Notes under the pieces: generated by a model | The model's database searches: none | What the model saw: the letters and a program-made list of their open reading frames with translations, nothing else | What the model was told of the DNA's origin: nothing | Assembly: GCA_013368315.1 (NCBI GenBank) | Contig: JAACJM010000024.1 | Location: 434,001 to 498,000 of the forward strand | Direction of reading: 5' to 3' | Origin: Tetrapyrgos nigripes | Lineage: Eukaryota > Basidiomycota > Agaricomycetes > Agaricales > Campanellaceae | Length of the DNA stretch: 64,000 nt | Made by a program: the position numbers and the translations under genes | Shown: positions 49,355 through 60,318 of the stretch, one piece after another | How the letters are laid out: the number at the start of each line of letters is the position of its first letter | Position numbering within the stretch: the first letter of the stretch is position 1

Positions 49355-49960
49355 TTCAGTATCACGATCATCTACTGGCCTCGAGCGTTTCAGATGGGTT
49401 TCTGGGCTTAAAGGATAACATGCTCACGATCCATAGTTTTTCGGATTCACGAAACTGTGACTGTAACCTCGGAGTTGTAGGTTACTAGGTACAACTGATG
49501 CCTAATACGACTTCGGTAGCTTCAGCAACAGTTGAAAGAGGCAGCAGATGTAGAGGCATGAATACGTACCTTTCCAAGGACTGCAGACATCAGTTACACA
49601 CGTGCAAAAATAGTAAAATACGAGCGCTCAACGGGCGCCAAACATAACCAGTCAAGTAGAAGCTTGAAGGCAGATTGTCCTAAGCTTGCTTCGCAGTACA
49701 ACGAAAAAGGATGAAATTGACAGCGGACATGGTAGTGAAATTTGTCATGATAGTTGAGGGCAAGTTGAGAGCCAGACTTCGAAGTTGTGAATACATACTG
49801 ACCAGTTTATCACTTCTGTTGCTAAAATTGAACTTTCCTTAAAACATTCATTCACTATTAGAGTACAACAGTTAAACTAGTACATAGTCTTATTACACTT
49901 CCGTCATGTGCAAGATAGAAGTATTGTCCATAAAACCGAGAAAATGTCATGATAAAGAAG
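49355..49960. other. Intergenic; upstream region duplicated at 54420-54650
   Basis: The 606 bp contain the promoter of the DUF6535 gene. The stretch 49395-49590 resembles 54420-54640, sharing words such as GAAAGAGGCAG, AGGCATGAAT.CGTACCTT and a CTGCAGACA end. No other gene was seen. Confidence 0.45.
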
Positions 49961-52111
49961 CTACGGCCAACATTTAGCCTTTACTTTGACCTTGTGGAAA
50001 GCCTGAAACTTCCACAGGTGCTTCCGACTGTCCTCCGTGAAGTCCTTCCTCCCAAAGAATCTAATGGCGATACTAGTGACCCTGGACATTGTCCTGTGAT
50101 CATCGTCAGCGCATGCTGTACGAGGCGACGTAGGGCATATCCTCCTGGCCAGCATGTTAACAATATCATTGGGGTTGCCGCCCGAATGAGTCAAATCCGC
50201 TTCAAAGTGAAACGTCTGGAGATTTGGAGCAAGCACTCCTAGACCATTATCGTCAAGCTCACTCATACCCTCTGCGAACACACCCAAATCAACATTAGGA
50301 CAATATTGGATGTAGAGGGTGTTGAGAGAAGCACCAACACCTTTAACGAACTGAAGGAGGTGGGTAGCGTTCACGCCTTGGAGGTTTTCAAGACGGAGAG
50401 AACGCAAGGAGGAAAAGGAAGAGGAAAGGTGCTGGGAGTAGAGAAGGGAAGAACCGAGTACGTCGTAGGGGTAGAGTGAAGCTCTGACACGTTCAATTAG
50501 TTGTTGGCGGGTACGAGCTTTCACAGAGGAAATGCGATCACCATTGGTGTCACTTGCGCCGGTGGCAATGTCGATGGCTTCATGGGGGATGCGAATAGCA
50601 TGTACAATGATAAGTTCTTCCAGCGCAGGAAAACTAAATCCACGCAGAAACATCGCAGCACCACCAGTGCCTTGGAGAGTGACGCGTAGAGATTTCAATT
50701 TCGTCAATTGGGCGACTGAGACGGTTCCACCAAGCGTGGCATCTGGATCTGGGATATTGGTGAGGGTGGGGGGAACAGGTGGTGGGATACGTCGCATCCC
50801 CTCTGGAACATTGTCACTGAGACCAACCCCATCAACGTCATCATCCTGCTCTACAAGATTCCAAATGCCAAACGAATACTTGTCGTAAGTCTTGTGGTCA
50901 AAGTCCGTGTACAAATCCTCCGACCCGTCTTGCCAACCTATGGTCAACGACACAGTTTCTAGATTGACCCCCGCAGCGAGGATTCGCCTCATTTCTGATG
51001 GCTCCGTCGTCGTGACGTTCTCCAAGTACAAAGTCGCCAGTTGGTGATAAGGGAGGTCTAAGATTTCGAGGCCTGTGCGGTAATTTCCGCCCCGGTAGTC
51101 GTCAGACTCATACATCTCGCATCTACGGTCATTTACCCCATCAAACGCAATCCGAACAAACTTCAGCTCGGGAGCGACCGAAAAGGTGTTGCTGACATTG
51201 TCAACAAACGCTTCGTCATAAAGCCTCTTGTGCCTGTTCAGTTTAATCTCAGAGTAATCCCAACCCATGTAGGAGAATGTGAGATCTAACGACTGGAGTT
51301 TAGGGAGCTCCAAAGGAGCGTGCTGGAGGAGCCCGAGAGAACCAGATTTCGGAATGTATGACCACGCAGGAAGATGTGTACGCAGGGATCGAAAAGAACT
51401 CGAAAAGATCAAGAGGTGTGGGAGTAGTTCGTCTAGGATGAGGTTTTTCCCAAGGCAGGCAGTGGGACCAGGTACGTGAACAAGCCACTGGTTAAGTGCG
51501 GCGAGACGTGGGCAGGCACACTGGAATTCTGGGTAACTTGTAGGTGGAGTGAAGTCCCGCCCGAGGTTGACGTCGGTAATGTGCACATCAATAGGGAGGT
51601 GGTTCCCTACTCTGCTGAGCCATTCAGCAACAGGGCAGCGTAGTGCAGTCCTCCCGGCCCTTGGAGCGACGAGAAGGTGCTGCCATAAGATACACGCCTC
51701 GTGAATGACAGCGCGCCAATGCTTGCAGACCTGGCTGAGAATAATGACGGGAGGAGCACGAGGGCCGGTGGTGTTTTCGGTAGAGAGAGGTGATTCAGCA
51801 GGGCATGCCCACTTGAAAATTTCGAGAAGCATCTCTACGGGTAGGTTGGAAATGCTCAAGGGAGATAGAGGCTTGGTTTCTGAAACGACTACGGGCCGAA
51901 GAGATGGAGAAGAAGCGGTAGAACTTCTCCGTCTTGAATCGTTCGCAAGTACCGTCGTGCCAGAGAAAACCTTGTGGGACAGCGGGGGCGTGAAGACAGG
52001 CGTATCCTGGAAAGGTGCTGACGCCGGTGCTAATGATCGAGAGAGATGTTGAGATTTCGCCTCAACGTTGTCCTCGTTTGGAGGGGAGAAGCACGGCGAA
52101 GGAATCCTCAT
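49961..52111 (-). CDS. F-box protein
   Basis: A single exon encodes 716 residues. After a Ser/Pro-rich N-terminal region of about 85 residues, the F-box-like motif reads LSISNLPVEMLLEIFKWACP, followed by VIILSQVCKHWRAVIHEACILWQHLLV. The rest has degenerate leucine-rich segments (for example LQSLDLTFSYMG and FSSLRSLRLENLQGV). It is longer than the two other F-box genes in the window and not closely similar outside the motif. SCF-type adaptor function is inferred from the family; the target is unknown. Confidence 0.85.
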   Translation of the reverse strand: MRIPSPCFSPPNEDNVEAKSQHLSRSLAPASAPFQDTPVFTPPLSHKVFSGTTVLANDSRRRSSTASSPSLRPVVVSETKPLSPLSISNLPVEMLLEIFKWACPAESPLSTENTTGPRAPPVIILSQVCKHWRAVIHEACILWQHLLVAPRAGRTALRCPVAEWLSRVGNHLPIDVHITDVNLGRDFTPPTSYPEFQCACPRLAALNQWLVHVPGPTACLGKNLILDELLPHLLIFSSSFRSLRTHLPAWSYIPKSGSLGLLQHAPLELPKLQSLDLTFSYMGWDYSEIKLNRHKRLYDEAFVDNVSNTFSVAPELKFVRIAFDGVNDRRCEMYESDDYRGGNYRTGLEILDLPYHQLATLYLENVTTTEPSEMRRILAAGVNLETVSLTIGWQDGSEDLYTDFDHKTYDKYSFGIWNLVEQDDDVDGVGLSDNVPEGMRRIPPPVPPTLTNIPDPDATLGGTVSVAQLTKLKSLRVTLQGTGGAAMFLRGFSFPALEELIIVHAIRIPHEAIDIATGASDTNGDRISSVKARTRQQLIERVRASLYPYDVLGSSLLYSQHLSSSFSSLRSLRLENLQGVNATHLLQFVKGVGASLNTLYIQYCPNVDLGVFAEGMSELDDNGLGVLAPNLQTFHFEADLTHSGGNPNDIVNMLARRICPTSPRTACADDDHRTMSRVTSIAIRFFGRKDFTEDSRKHLWKFQAFHKVKVKAKCWP

Positions 52112-52947
52112 GTGGAAGAAATAGACGTGAAGAATGATGTCTGCGAAGCAGAGAGATAGTGAGCATCACTTCAGCTACGAAAGGACAGAAGAACGCACCT
52201 AATTCCCAAAACAAGTTAGTACAACACAGAGATGATGTCCAACGTCGTAGTAGTGATAGAGCAGGGTGCGACACAATGTTGTAAGACTTTAACCGTCTCG
52301 TAGCTTTTGAACCGTGTCGAGTGTGTTCACATCAGGTGATCGTATTAGCTTTCCAGAGACAAAACGAGGAGAACAATAAGATCGACAGGACTATTGTCGC
52401 CCAAATATGGTCGTAACTTATCAATTGATTTTCCCAGAAGCCAGGGGCCGTTTAAATTTGTGCAACGGATCCGGAAAACATCGTTATTGATTGATCGCAG
52501 GGTCGGGGCAAGGCACAGGATAGAGGAACCCGTTGTGTACATCCTTGTACATCTCATCTTCGGAGGAGGTATATAGATTGCTTCACAGTGATGGTAAAAA
52601 TGTCGAATCCCACTTCGTAAGGGTCAAATTGCAACGTGCCGGAGTACAAGGGGGTGAATATAAGAGCTATTGCTGTGCTGCAGAAGTTTGTTAGTTGTGA
52701 CGTCGCTCGAAGGAGTGAAAGAGGGCTAACCACAGGTTTTGACTTTCCGCCCTCAACACGTGACGTCTCGATTAGGCAGGTGCTTATGTCATTTAGAGAT
52801 ATTGTAGTTTTCGGCAAGTTTTCGGTGAATAATATTTCTCGGTGGTCCGGAAGCCAGAAAGGAGAACAAAAGAACTTGGACCACTAGGTTCCCAATTGGG
52901 AAAATTGGACTTTCAACCGTTTTCACCTCCTCTCCTCATCGTCCGCA
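52112..52947. other. Intergenic
   Basis: The 836 bp show no supported gene. Short frames on both strands lack coding character. Confidence 0.4.
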
Positions 52948-53512
52948 ATGTTCTCCAGCTTCCAAACTTCTGTTCCCGACGTCTCTCCACCTTTTCCGAG
53001 CCTCGCTATACCTGTTGATGCCATCAACGATCAGCAGACACACGCCGCCAATTCTAAATTCAGTTCTTGCGATCGGGACAGGTACAGCATCCCCGGAACA
53101 TTCGAATACGATTCATGCCACAACTACACAATGTCATGGGGCTCAATGGAAGAATTCCGAGAGTGGCTAGAACGAGAAGAGGACGACAAGCTCATTTCAC
53201 TTTGTTGGCGAGGGATGAGTGGGGTCATGGTGAGTCGTTTCGCAGAACCGGGGTGTGTCAGCTAGTATATCTACTTCATCTTCTCAATCCTTGCCTTTAC
53301 CTTCCCCTGCTCCTGCTCCACTTGCTGCACCTCCCTCTTCTGCACCTCCTATTCCCACTGCTGTTGCCGCTCCGCATATAGCCTTACCTTACCCAAGTCA
53401 AACCCAGGTGTATCCAACACCTTCTCAACATTATACTCATTATTATCCTCCTTATCCCTATTATTACATGCCTTATGGACAGTTTTCTGGTCCTTCGGGC
53501 CCACGTACTTGA
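52948..53512 (+). pseudogene. Gene fragment of unknown identity, two frames
   Basis: A first open part (52948-53265) encodes SWGSMEEFREWLEREEDD within an otherwise undefined 105-residue peptide. A second, overlapping frame (to 53512) encodes a Pro/Tyr-rich tail with PSPAPAPLAAPPSSAPP and HYYPPYPYYYMPYG. The frames differ by one, and no intron of normal size joins them. The EEFREWLEREE block faintly recalls DNA-binding-domain starts in some mushroom transposon-related proteins, but that is a weak resemblance. It is best treated as a decayed or mis-called gene. Confidence 0.4.
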
Positions 53513-55413
53513 GTAGATACTCTGTTGTACAAATGTATTCAAATTTAGGAGCTCCGGAGCTCGTCCGAATAATCTTTATTTGTTCGAGACAAAATGTAGC
53601 CGCCTTTTGCCGAGGACAAATAACCTTCCTTTTCTGTCCGTGAGAACATCACGTGTTGAGGGCGAAAAGTGGACAACTGCTAACCACTGACTCTTCCGTC
53701 TTAATCTTCGCTTATTCTCTCTTTCAAGAATTCGCATCACTGGTAATTCCAAGTCCTCTCGGAGCTTGAAGTCGTTGGGTATGATCCTGTCTGTAAAGTA
53801 GGTTCATCGTCTCGGGCTGGTCATGGTGAAAGGCGTATTTTTACGCACGTCAAAGTCTCCATCGTCATATTCTATTCATCCAAAACCCGAAACTAAATCA
53901 CCATCATATCGCATATACTCGAAGCCTCAAATCCAAGGCTGTTTGCAGCAATTCCAACTTCTCAAGGTGACGAGATTGATTAGCAGTGGTGGGTAGTAGG
54001 TGACGAACGCGTTGATAGTCGTGTCTGGCCTGAAAACATAGCAGTGAGCATGTCATCTCATCATGCATAGGAACATGATAAAATCCACGAAGAAGGACCT
54101 CTCTCAGAACAGAGGGTCGAGTTATTTCGCTTTAAAGGAGAGGAAAACCAAACGGACTCACCTCCTTTAAGATCTGAACACATCACCGCCGGCTGACTGG
54201 AAGTAAGTCTACGACTACTGAGACCGTAGTTTGAGCTGGCTTCTGCTGGACAATTTGGTGACTTTTGAGCCATAAAGGCGTTCAGCGAAAAGATAGATCC
54301 AGTACCGAAAGATAAACGCACAAAAATGGACAATTTCCAATAATATGATCTTCAACGACATCCCCGCTTTGCCCAGCTCAAAAACCATAGTCTACTATGG
54401 GTCTTGCGTGTTTCATATGGGTTTCTAGGCATCATGGACGATGTGCTTGCGTCCTGGTCCATATACTTCCTCTGCGTACTCAGGCCTCAGGTTTCGCGAA
54501 ACTTTCAGTTTCTTCGATTGCGGTACCAATCGGACTGCTGCCCCGACTTTAGTGCCAGTAGTGTTAGAAATTGTCGAAAGAGGCAGAGGCATGAATTCGT
54601 ACCTTCCCGAAAACTGCACACATCTGCAGACACTGAGACAGGGACGAGACCACCTATCACGTCATCATATAGGTACTTATAACCGTCCTCGCCGTGAAAC
54701 GACAAGAAGGAAGTGGATTGCTCGCCTTGGGTTATGAGGAGTTTGTGGAAGTCAAGACAGAATGTAAACTTGTTAAGCGTCTGCAAGCTTCAAAGCCGCT
54801 TGAGTCGGTCTTTGCCATTTGGAATTCATTTCGTGTAAAGCTAAAGGATACAGAATAATACTTACCGAGGGAGTACCGTGGCCATCTGAGTACTAATTAA
54901 TCCAAAAATCCAAAAAAGTTAACCAAGTTGAACGTTAAAAACTGTGAGTACTAGGTACGTAAAAAGCGAAAGCGAAACAAAGATGGATGGTATAAGATTC
55001 CGGAATGTAAGAAAGCAAGGTATATAACGAATAAAAATATGATGTTAAATGATAAATGAGTCCAATCCAATCTATTCCTAGGTGGGTATTTAACCGTCAC
55101 TTAACGGGTTACGGTTAAGAGTGACAAGGCATAACGAGTATTGAGCATCGAGTTGAGAAGCTGAGAGGGTGAGAGTCATAAGTGGATGAGGTGGATGAGA
55201 ATTTTGCATAGCAGTTGACATAACATAGCATCAAGACGTGAAATCAGCAGAATCAGAGAGGGGAAGAAGTGGAGAATTGAGAATGCGCCACTGATGAGAG
55301 TGGTGAGAGTAGCCATGACCCTCAGCGCCGAAGTATGCTAGCTGGGTGTATCATCAGCGAAGGAACCCCAATGAAGGAACATGCGTTGGTAGGAGGTGTG
55401 TATATTTGACGGT
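53513..55413. other. Intergenic with decayed DUF6535-like 5' region
   Basis: No intact gene was found. On the minus strand, 54061-54333 begins after an A-rich stretch similar to the exon 1/intron 1 junction of the DUF6535 gene and encodes a SIFSLNAFMAQK-like segment that may be a worn DUF6535 helix. The following 54420-54650 resembles the promoter region of that gene. Sequence from 54840 to 55120 is AT-rich. A perfect GAGCTCCGGAGCTC palindrome sits near 53550. Confidence 0.4.
54300..54650. repeat. Diverged copy of 49205-49590 (DUF6535 5' region)
   Basis: Shared words in the same order include AAACGCACAAAAATG, GGTTTCT.GGC, TTCGCGAAACT-like, GAAAGAGGCAG, GAGGCATGAAT.CGTACCTT and CTGCAGACA. The similarity is patchy, so the duplication is old. 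Confidence 0.5.
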
Positions 55414-56979
55414 TCACCGGGCGGGTGTCGGGGAAGAGGTAGAGGGATAGACGTCCTGCGTAAAGGGAAAAAATCGCAATCAGCACTTGGACGGATGACA
55501 CACAAAGGAAAGAGAAGGAGAACTCACATTAAGAGACCCATTCTCTTCACTGCACCAATCATACTCATCATAATCAGAATCAACATAGAACCCATGAGGC
55601 TTCGAGAGCATATCGCTCCGCAGAGTCTCAATGTTAATGTGACTCCGACTATCGGTGTCCAGGAGATTATCATTGCCTGCGCTATATCTGCTGTACCTGC
55701 TGTACCTTCTTGAAGTTCTTCTGCTGTAATGAGAGAGAGAACGTCGGTTGAAGGTCGGTTGGGAAGGAGATGATGGATAGAATTCGGACTGGGAGTCCGT
55801 TGGTGTTTGGGTTTGAGTATGGGGATGGGCAGAGGCCGAGGTAGGACCAAAAGCATCGTGGGTCTGTAGCAGACCTGAGGGAGATTCCAGTCCGTAGTCG
55901 CTCTCGTCTTCTGAATGAATATCTAGAGCACTTTGAGCAATTGTTCTGAGGCGCTTTTTCAACTGCGATTCATATCAGTAGTCAGTACTGAGATAAACAG
56001 AAAGTAAAGTAAGAGTACACACCTTCTTGTTCTGTCTATTCGTCTCACAAAGCCTCATATAAAACGATTCATTCTCTTCCTGCATCTCTGCAATGAGCTC
56101 AGCCTGTTCTTCATGTTCCTTCTCCAATTCCTCAATCCGTTTCTCTAGTGACCGAATCTGCTCCAAATGTCCACAATCAATATCCGGTCCTTGACGACAA
56201 TGTCGCCGTAACGGCGAACGGGTAGGCGAGCTGGATGATGAGGGTCCTGCCAAAGCTTGAGCAGCCTGAACTGCAATTGCCAATGCCTCGTAATTCGCAA
56301 TTAGGTCAGAAACTCTGGGGTTGCCTGAGCTACGACGGTTCGATGCCTGAGCCGATTGGAGAGGTTTGGTCTCACGCGGGCTGGAACGGTACGGTCCATC
56401 AAAAGCAACCAAAGTAGAGTTGGGTGACCAGGGAGTAGAAGGTGATGGGGGACGGGGATGGGTATGGGGACGAGGTGTTGTCGGCGAAGACACCGATGTT
56501 AGATCCGAACATTTGTGATTGTGATTCCTGCGAGGTGTTTGGCTACGAGAAGGTGAGGGTTCGTCGATGGGATGGGAGCAGGCAGTTGATGATGCAACGA
56601 ACGAAGTGTTGCTCGATGACGCATCGAAGAATAATGGAGGAAGTGAAGGACAGGGTTGTTGCTCCACTCCTTCGGATGGACGGGTGTCGGTAGAGACTGA
56701 CGATGGGGCAACTAGCGTCAGACACCGGGTATACGAGAAGAAAAGAAGCCACATACAGAGCAGTTCACTCAATAAAGGACGTTTGCTCTTCTTCAGAGGC
56801 AGCTCGGGAAGAGCCTGGGGTGGTGACCGGGGTGTACTAGACGTCGATGCATCCGACGAGTCGTCGTGTACTAGAGACCGATCTGGAGGAAGATTCTGGT
56901 CCGAATGTTTGAGTATCTTTTTGAACGCTCTGAGAGAGCCTGAAAACGGAGGCTTGGCTTTGAATTTGGATAAGCTCAT
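55414..56979 (-). CDS. Coiled-coil protein of unknown function (paralogue of 25336-26474)
   Basis: Exons 56757-56979, 56023-56711, 55528-55962 and 55414-55455 sum to 1,389 nt, giving 462 residues. The N-terminus is basic (MSLSKFKAKPPFSGSLRAFKKILK), followed by a long Ser/Pro/Thr-rich region, a predicted coiled coil (LEKRIEELEKEHEEQAELIAEMQEEN and on to NKKLKKRL) and a Ser/Tyr/Arg-rich C-terminal part with SRRTSRRYSRYSRYS. An intron in phase 0 directly before LKKRL matches the intron before LNKRL in the paralogue. No catalytic motif is visible. Whether the pair acts in one complex is unknown. Confidence 0.7.
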
Positions 56980-57437
56980 GAGACTCTGATGTAGCTGGCT
57001 TTTCGCGACTGTGACGAAGGCTGGCGAGAGGAAAGGGTCTAATTTCCGGCCAGGCAGTCCCCTGAGAAGTCAACAAGCTCTTGAGGCTTGACTTTTGGTT
57101 GACTTTTGGTCGAACAGTGGAGGAGCAGAGCAAGCCTGGACCAAGCTGGAACCGTTGCCAATGCCGCGCGCTTGGCCAAAAATTGAAGTTGTGCACGTGA
57201 TCGCAGACGCGTATCAAAGCTGTGTCTTTTCTCCACAATATGTACCTGGTTCAGAAGTCATACAGATGAGGGATTATGGTTGTAGAGTGTCTGGAGCATT
57301 CTCCATGTATACTTATAGGCGCCTATCAATGATAAAAAGGCGAAGCTACAACTTGTGGGAAGGAGTACATCAAAAACACTTATTACCGCGGTCTTCTAAA
57401 ACCTCTTGTCTCTGCCCTCGACATTCCAATTCACGAT
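56980..57437. other. Intergenic between divergent genes
   Basis: The 458 bp hold no supported gene; they should contain both promoters. Confidence 0.4.
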
Positions 57438-59152
57438 ATGGACCAGAACACTTCAATCATCGCAGAACTACGTGCCGAACAAGTAGACCAGATTTCGGAC
57501 AACGTATCCAGGCTTTCGTACCGCCTAGCATCACTGGACGCTTCTGCTGATCCATATTCATCACCGTCATCTCCGCTCCCTCGTCGATTGCAATGGGCAC
57601 TGGAGAGATCGAAGGAATTATTCAACAAACTTGAGCCAAAGCAGCTTGTTGTTATACTACCAACAATAAGGAAGCTGATGGAACTTGTTAATGAAAAAAA
57701 AATGGCTGCATTTCGAGAGACTTGACAACTTTGCGCAGCTCTTGGGCAGACTAGTGGTTCTAAAAGAGAGAAAAAGTGAGACCTCTTTCACTATATACTC
57801 TGTTTACTGACATCCTCGCTTTTTCCCCTTGTCATTGTTATTGTTTTCTTTTCTTTTTTTTTCAGATAAACTACCAGTCGTTCGGTTTCTGCCTTGTAAC
57901 TCCGACCTTCCATCTTCCGAGCTCAATGGACCTGTTCCGTCTGAATGGCTGGCAATGTTAGTGTATCTTTCCAAAACCTGCCACCTCGTCTGACGTCCCG
58001 TCTAGGTTTGTACACTCAGATGTACCATCTGTGTGCATTGAAGACCATAACACATGCTGCAATGTCTGTCTAGAAGATTTTGAAGAACCAGCACTAGCAG
58101 CAGAGTTTCAAGTTGACGGTGGTGACAACGAGACCCAAGTGAGTCTGAAACCATTGAGGCAGTTGATATGCAGGCATGTATTGCACATCAGTCTGTGTTT
58201 ACCTTCTATACTGCTCTCAGTGATTGATGATATCTTCAGGAAGACTGTCTACCTATGTTTCAAATTGATGGCTATGATGCAACGTTCGAGTGCCCCACAT
58301 GTCGTGCAGAAATCTGGACCTCCCTCAGCATCTCCTCGGACCAACAGCAGACTTCTGATGATCACCACAACAATCCCCCACCATGGCATAAGATAGACGA
58401 GAACATGTTGAATTGGGCTGCCTGGTTTATTAGGGACTTTGATGAGGCCCTGAATAGCACTACTCGTGGGCATCCAGTCAACATCAACACGTTGGCTATT
58501 TGGAGTGATCAGACATACAAGAGATACATCTATTCCAGGATGACAGATAGCCCTGAGGGACTTGTGGATTGCTTAATTGTTGGTCCAAAAAGGGCACAGT
58601 CTATTGGTGCTCTTGTCTCCAAAGGGGAGCATGGGGACGCAAGTAGGGAGCTAGAGAGGTTTTGGGGTTTCTCGGGCCTGCAAGGTGCACCTTGTTTATT
58701 GGCAGTGTTAGACAAGCACGATCGCCAAGCAGAGTGCCATTGGGTGGTGCACAGATTCTCGCTCCCTGATGGTGCTCTGACAACATACCGCTTTCACACT
58801 GAGCTTCAGGCTTGTCCTGATTGTCGTCCTGCGTTGTGGTGGCCCGCCATCTGTCTTGCATGGCCTGATGCTACCATCTGTCCAAACCCTGGCATGCCAA
58901 CACTAATCCACATTGACCAACCAATGGAACTGGGGGTTGATGACTGTTGCTGCAGTTGGTATATGGGACAACATCCTCATGGGTTTACCAGCTGAAGATA
59001 GTGTGGATCTTGAACATCTCAGGGATCTTATTGGTACTGAGGTCAAAAGTCTTCGTGAAAGACATAACTCATGTGTAAGTTATCTCTCAACGTTCTTGGC
59101 TGACCTGTATGGAAGATGTGAAAGAGCTGAAGGTGACAGGCTGGATCTCTAG
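57438..59152 (+). pseudogene. RING-finger-like protein gene with two frameshifts
   Basis: The N-terminal 88 residues (MDQNTSIIAELRAEQVDQ onward) are helical. Within the A9 run at 57694-57702 the frame is lost; with eight A residues it continues (WLHFERLDNFAQLL) through exons 57866-57962 and 58006-58177, whose phases then fit. A RING-like pattern follows: CCNVCLEDF, LICRH, then in exon 58240 on DCLPMF and ECPTCRAEI. RING domains bind E2 enzymes in ubiquitin ligases. The canonical intron 58178-58239 would remove VLH, leaving CRHEDC instead of the expected CRHVLHEDC, so the ring may be broken. A long C-terminal part without known motifs shifts frame again near the G5 run at 58932-58936 and continues to 59152. 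Either a decaying gene or homopolymer base-calling errors. Confidence 0.55.
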
Positions 59153-59466
59153 ACTTGAACAATTGTAGGACAGACTGCATGATGATTATATACTAAAGAA
59201 TGGCCTAAATCTCAAGTTTCTGCTAAGTAGAAAAAAAGAAATGTTTGGGTTGAAGGCATGCCCTCGCAAGTGGCACCGCTGTTTACTGACATGAAAATCA
59301 ACAAACTTGTCCCTTCAGGCCATGGTAGTAGATTTAAAACTATAGTTGAAGTTGAGAAAAAGATGAAGGGAGCGAAAGTGAGAGTGGAAGTGACATAGGT
59401 CAGTCTTTGAGCTTCTTTTGCTGCTCTTCTCTCACCTTCTTTTTCTTTTGACTGCAATTTTCGGGG
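59153..59466. other. Intergenic
   Basis: The 314 bp between the RING-like gene and the transporter relic show no gene. Confidence 0.4.
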
Positions 59467-59877
59467 CCAGCACCATCCAAGGAGGACGTTATTGGTGGTA
59501 TAAGCGCAATTATCTGGGCATTGACATTGCTGCCTCTCATCAAGATTCAAATATGTAAGTACTTTCTTGAAAGGCTTTCAGCTCACTGGCAGTCTCATCT
59601 AATTCATACAGTGATGTTTTCGACAACGGTTTTGTTGAGTGTGCAGATGGTTTGGGTGAAACACTGGTCGTTTTTTGTTGCATTGGGGTCTTTTGTGATT
59701 TTTGGGTTTTTTGACGGGTTGTTTTGGGGAGCGAGTTTGGAGAAGGTGTCCTCCGGGAAGGATCGTGGGTGTCCTTGATGATAGGTGTGCTTATTTTGCC
59801 AGAATCTTACTTTTTGCACTCAGGGCCACGCTGATGGTCTCCTGGACTTGGGCAAAGGCTAGATCAGCTAGTTCCTG
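59467..59877 (+). pseudogene. Relic of a HAK/KUP-type potassium transporter with large internal deletion
   Basis: HAK/KUP transporters take up K+ at the plasma membrane and are about 750-800 residues long. Here only two parts remain: the first transmembrane segment (PSKEDVIGGISAIIWALTLLPLIK) and a late transmembrane pair (FFVALGSFVIFGFFDGLFWGASLEKV), joined across a normal-looking GTAAGT..CAG intron, so the central several hundred residues are missing. After EKV the frame is broken, but the expected continuation can be followed in another frame (SWVSLMIGVLI) and again later (TLMVSWTWAKAR). It is non-functional as a transporter. Confidence 0.7.
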
Positions 59878-60318
59878 AGACTTCCCCCCGCAAGTCTGAC
59901 TGTCTTGACAGGGTCTGGAAGGACGCCTTTGGCGTCAAAGTCTCCATCGGTTCATTACTGCTGTTATTTATGACCCCTGGAGCTCCAAAATGTAATACTT
60001 AATCTGTAAATGTGTTGTATACCTCTCGCGTCTCTTTAATAAGACCGTCTCCATTTCAAAAGACTGCGTGAACTAAGCACACGCCATACAGTTCAGCGAC
60101 GAGCGTTCATTTATACTTGCTGTACAGGCGGCTGTGCTATTCCCGGAGTGTCTTTCATGGCGTGCGCAGTCTGAGGATCGTAATTTACAACTGATATTAC
60201 AATGAACAGTACAGTACTATAATTTATAACATAACATAGATCTGGAATCACCAGTGCAGCTATACAGCGATGCATATGCAGAGTAACCAACAGTAGATAA
60301 CATCAGCCAAGAATCCAT
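59878..60318. other. Intergenic
   Basis: No gene was seen in these 441 bp. Confidence 0.4.

Noticed and set aside
53545..53565. GAGCTCCGGAGCTC palindrome as a terminator hairpin
   Set aside because: Intrinsic hairpin terminators are not used by RNA polymerase II; a single palindrome has no evident function.
58880..59000. Ulp1-like protease motif in the C-terminal part of the RING-like gene
   Set aside because: A QWNWGLMTVAAV stretch vaguely recalls the Ulp1 catalytic Cys block, but the cysteine and the His/Asp partners are absent.
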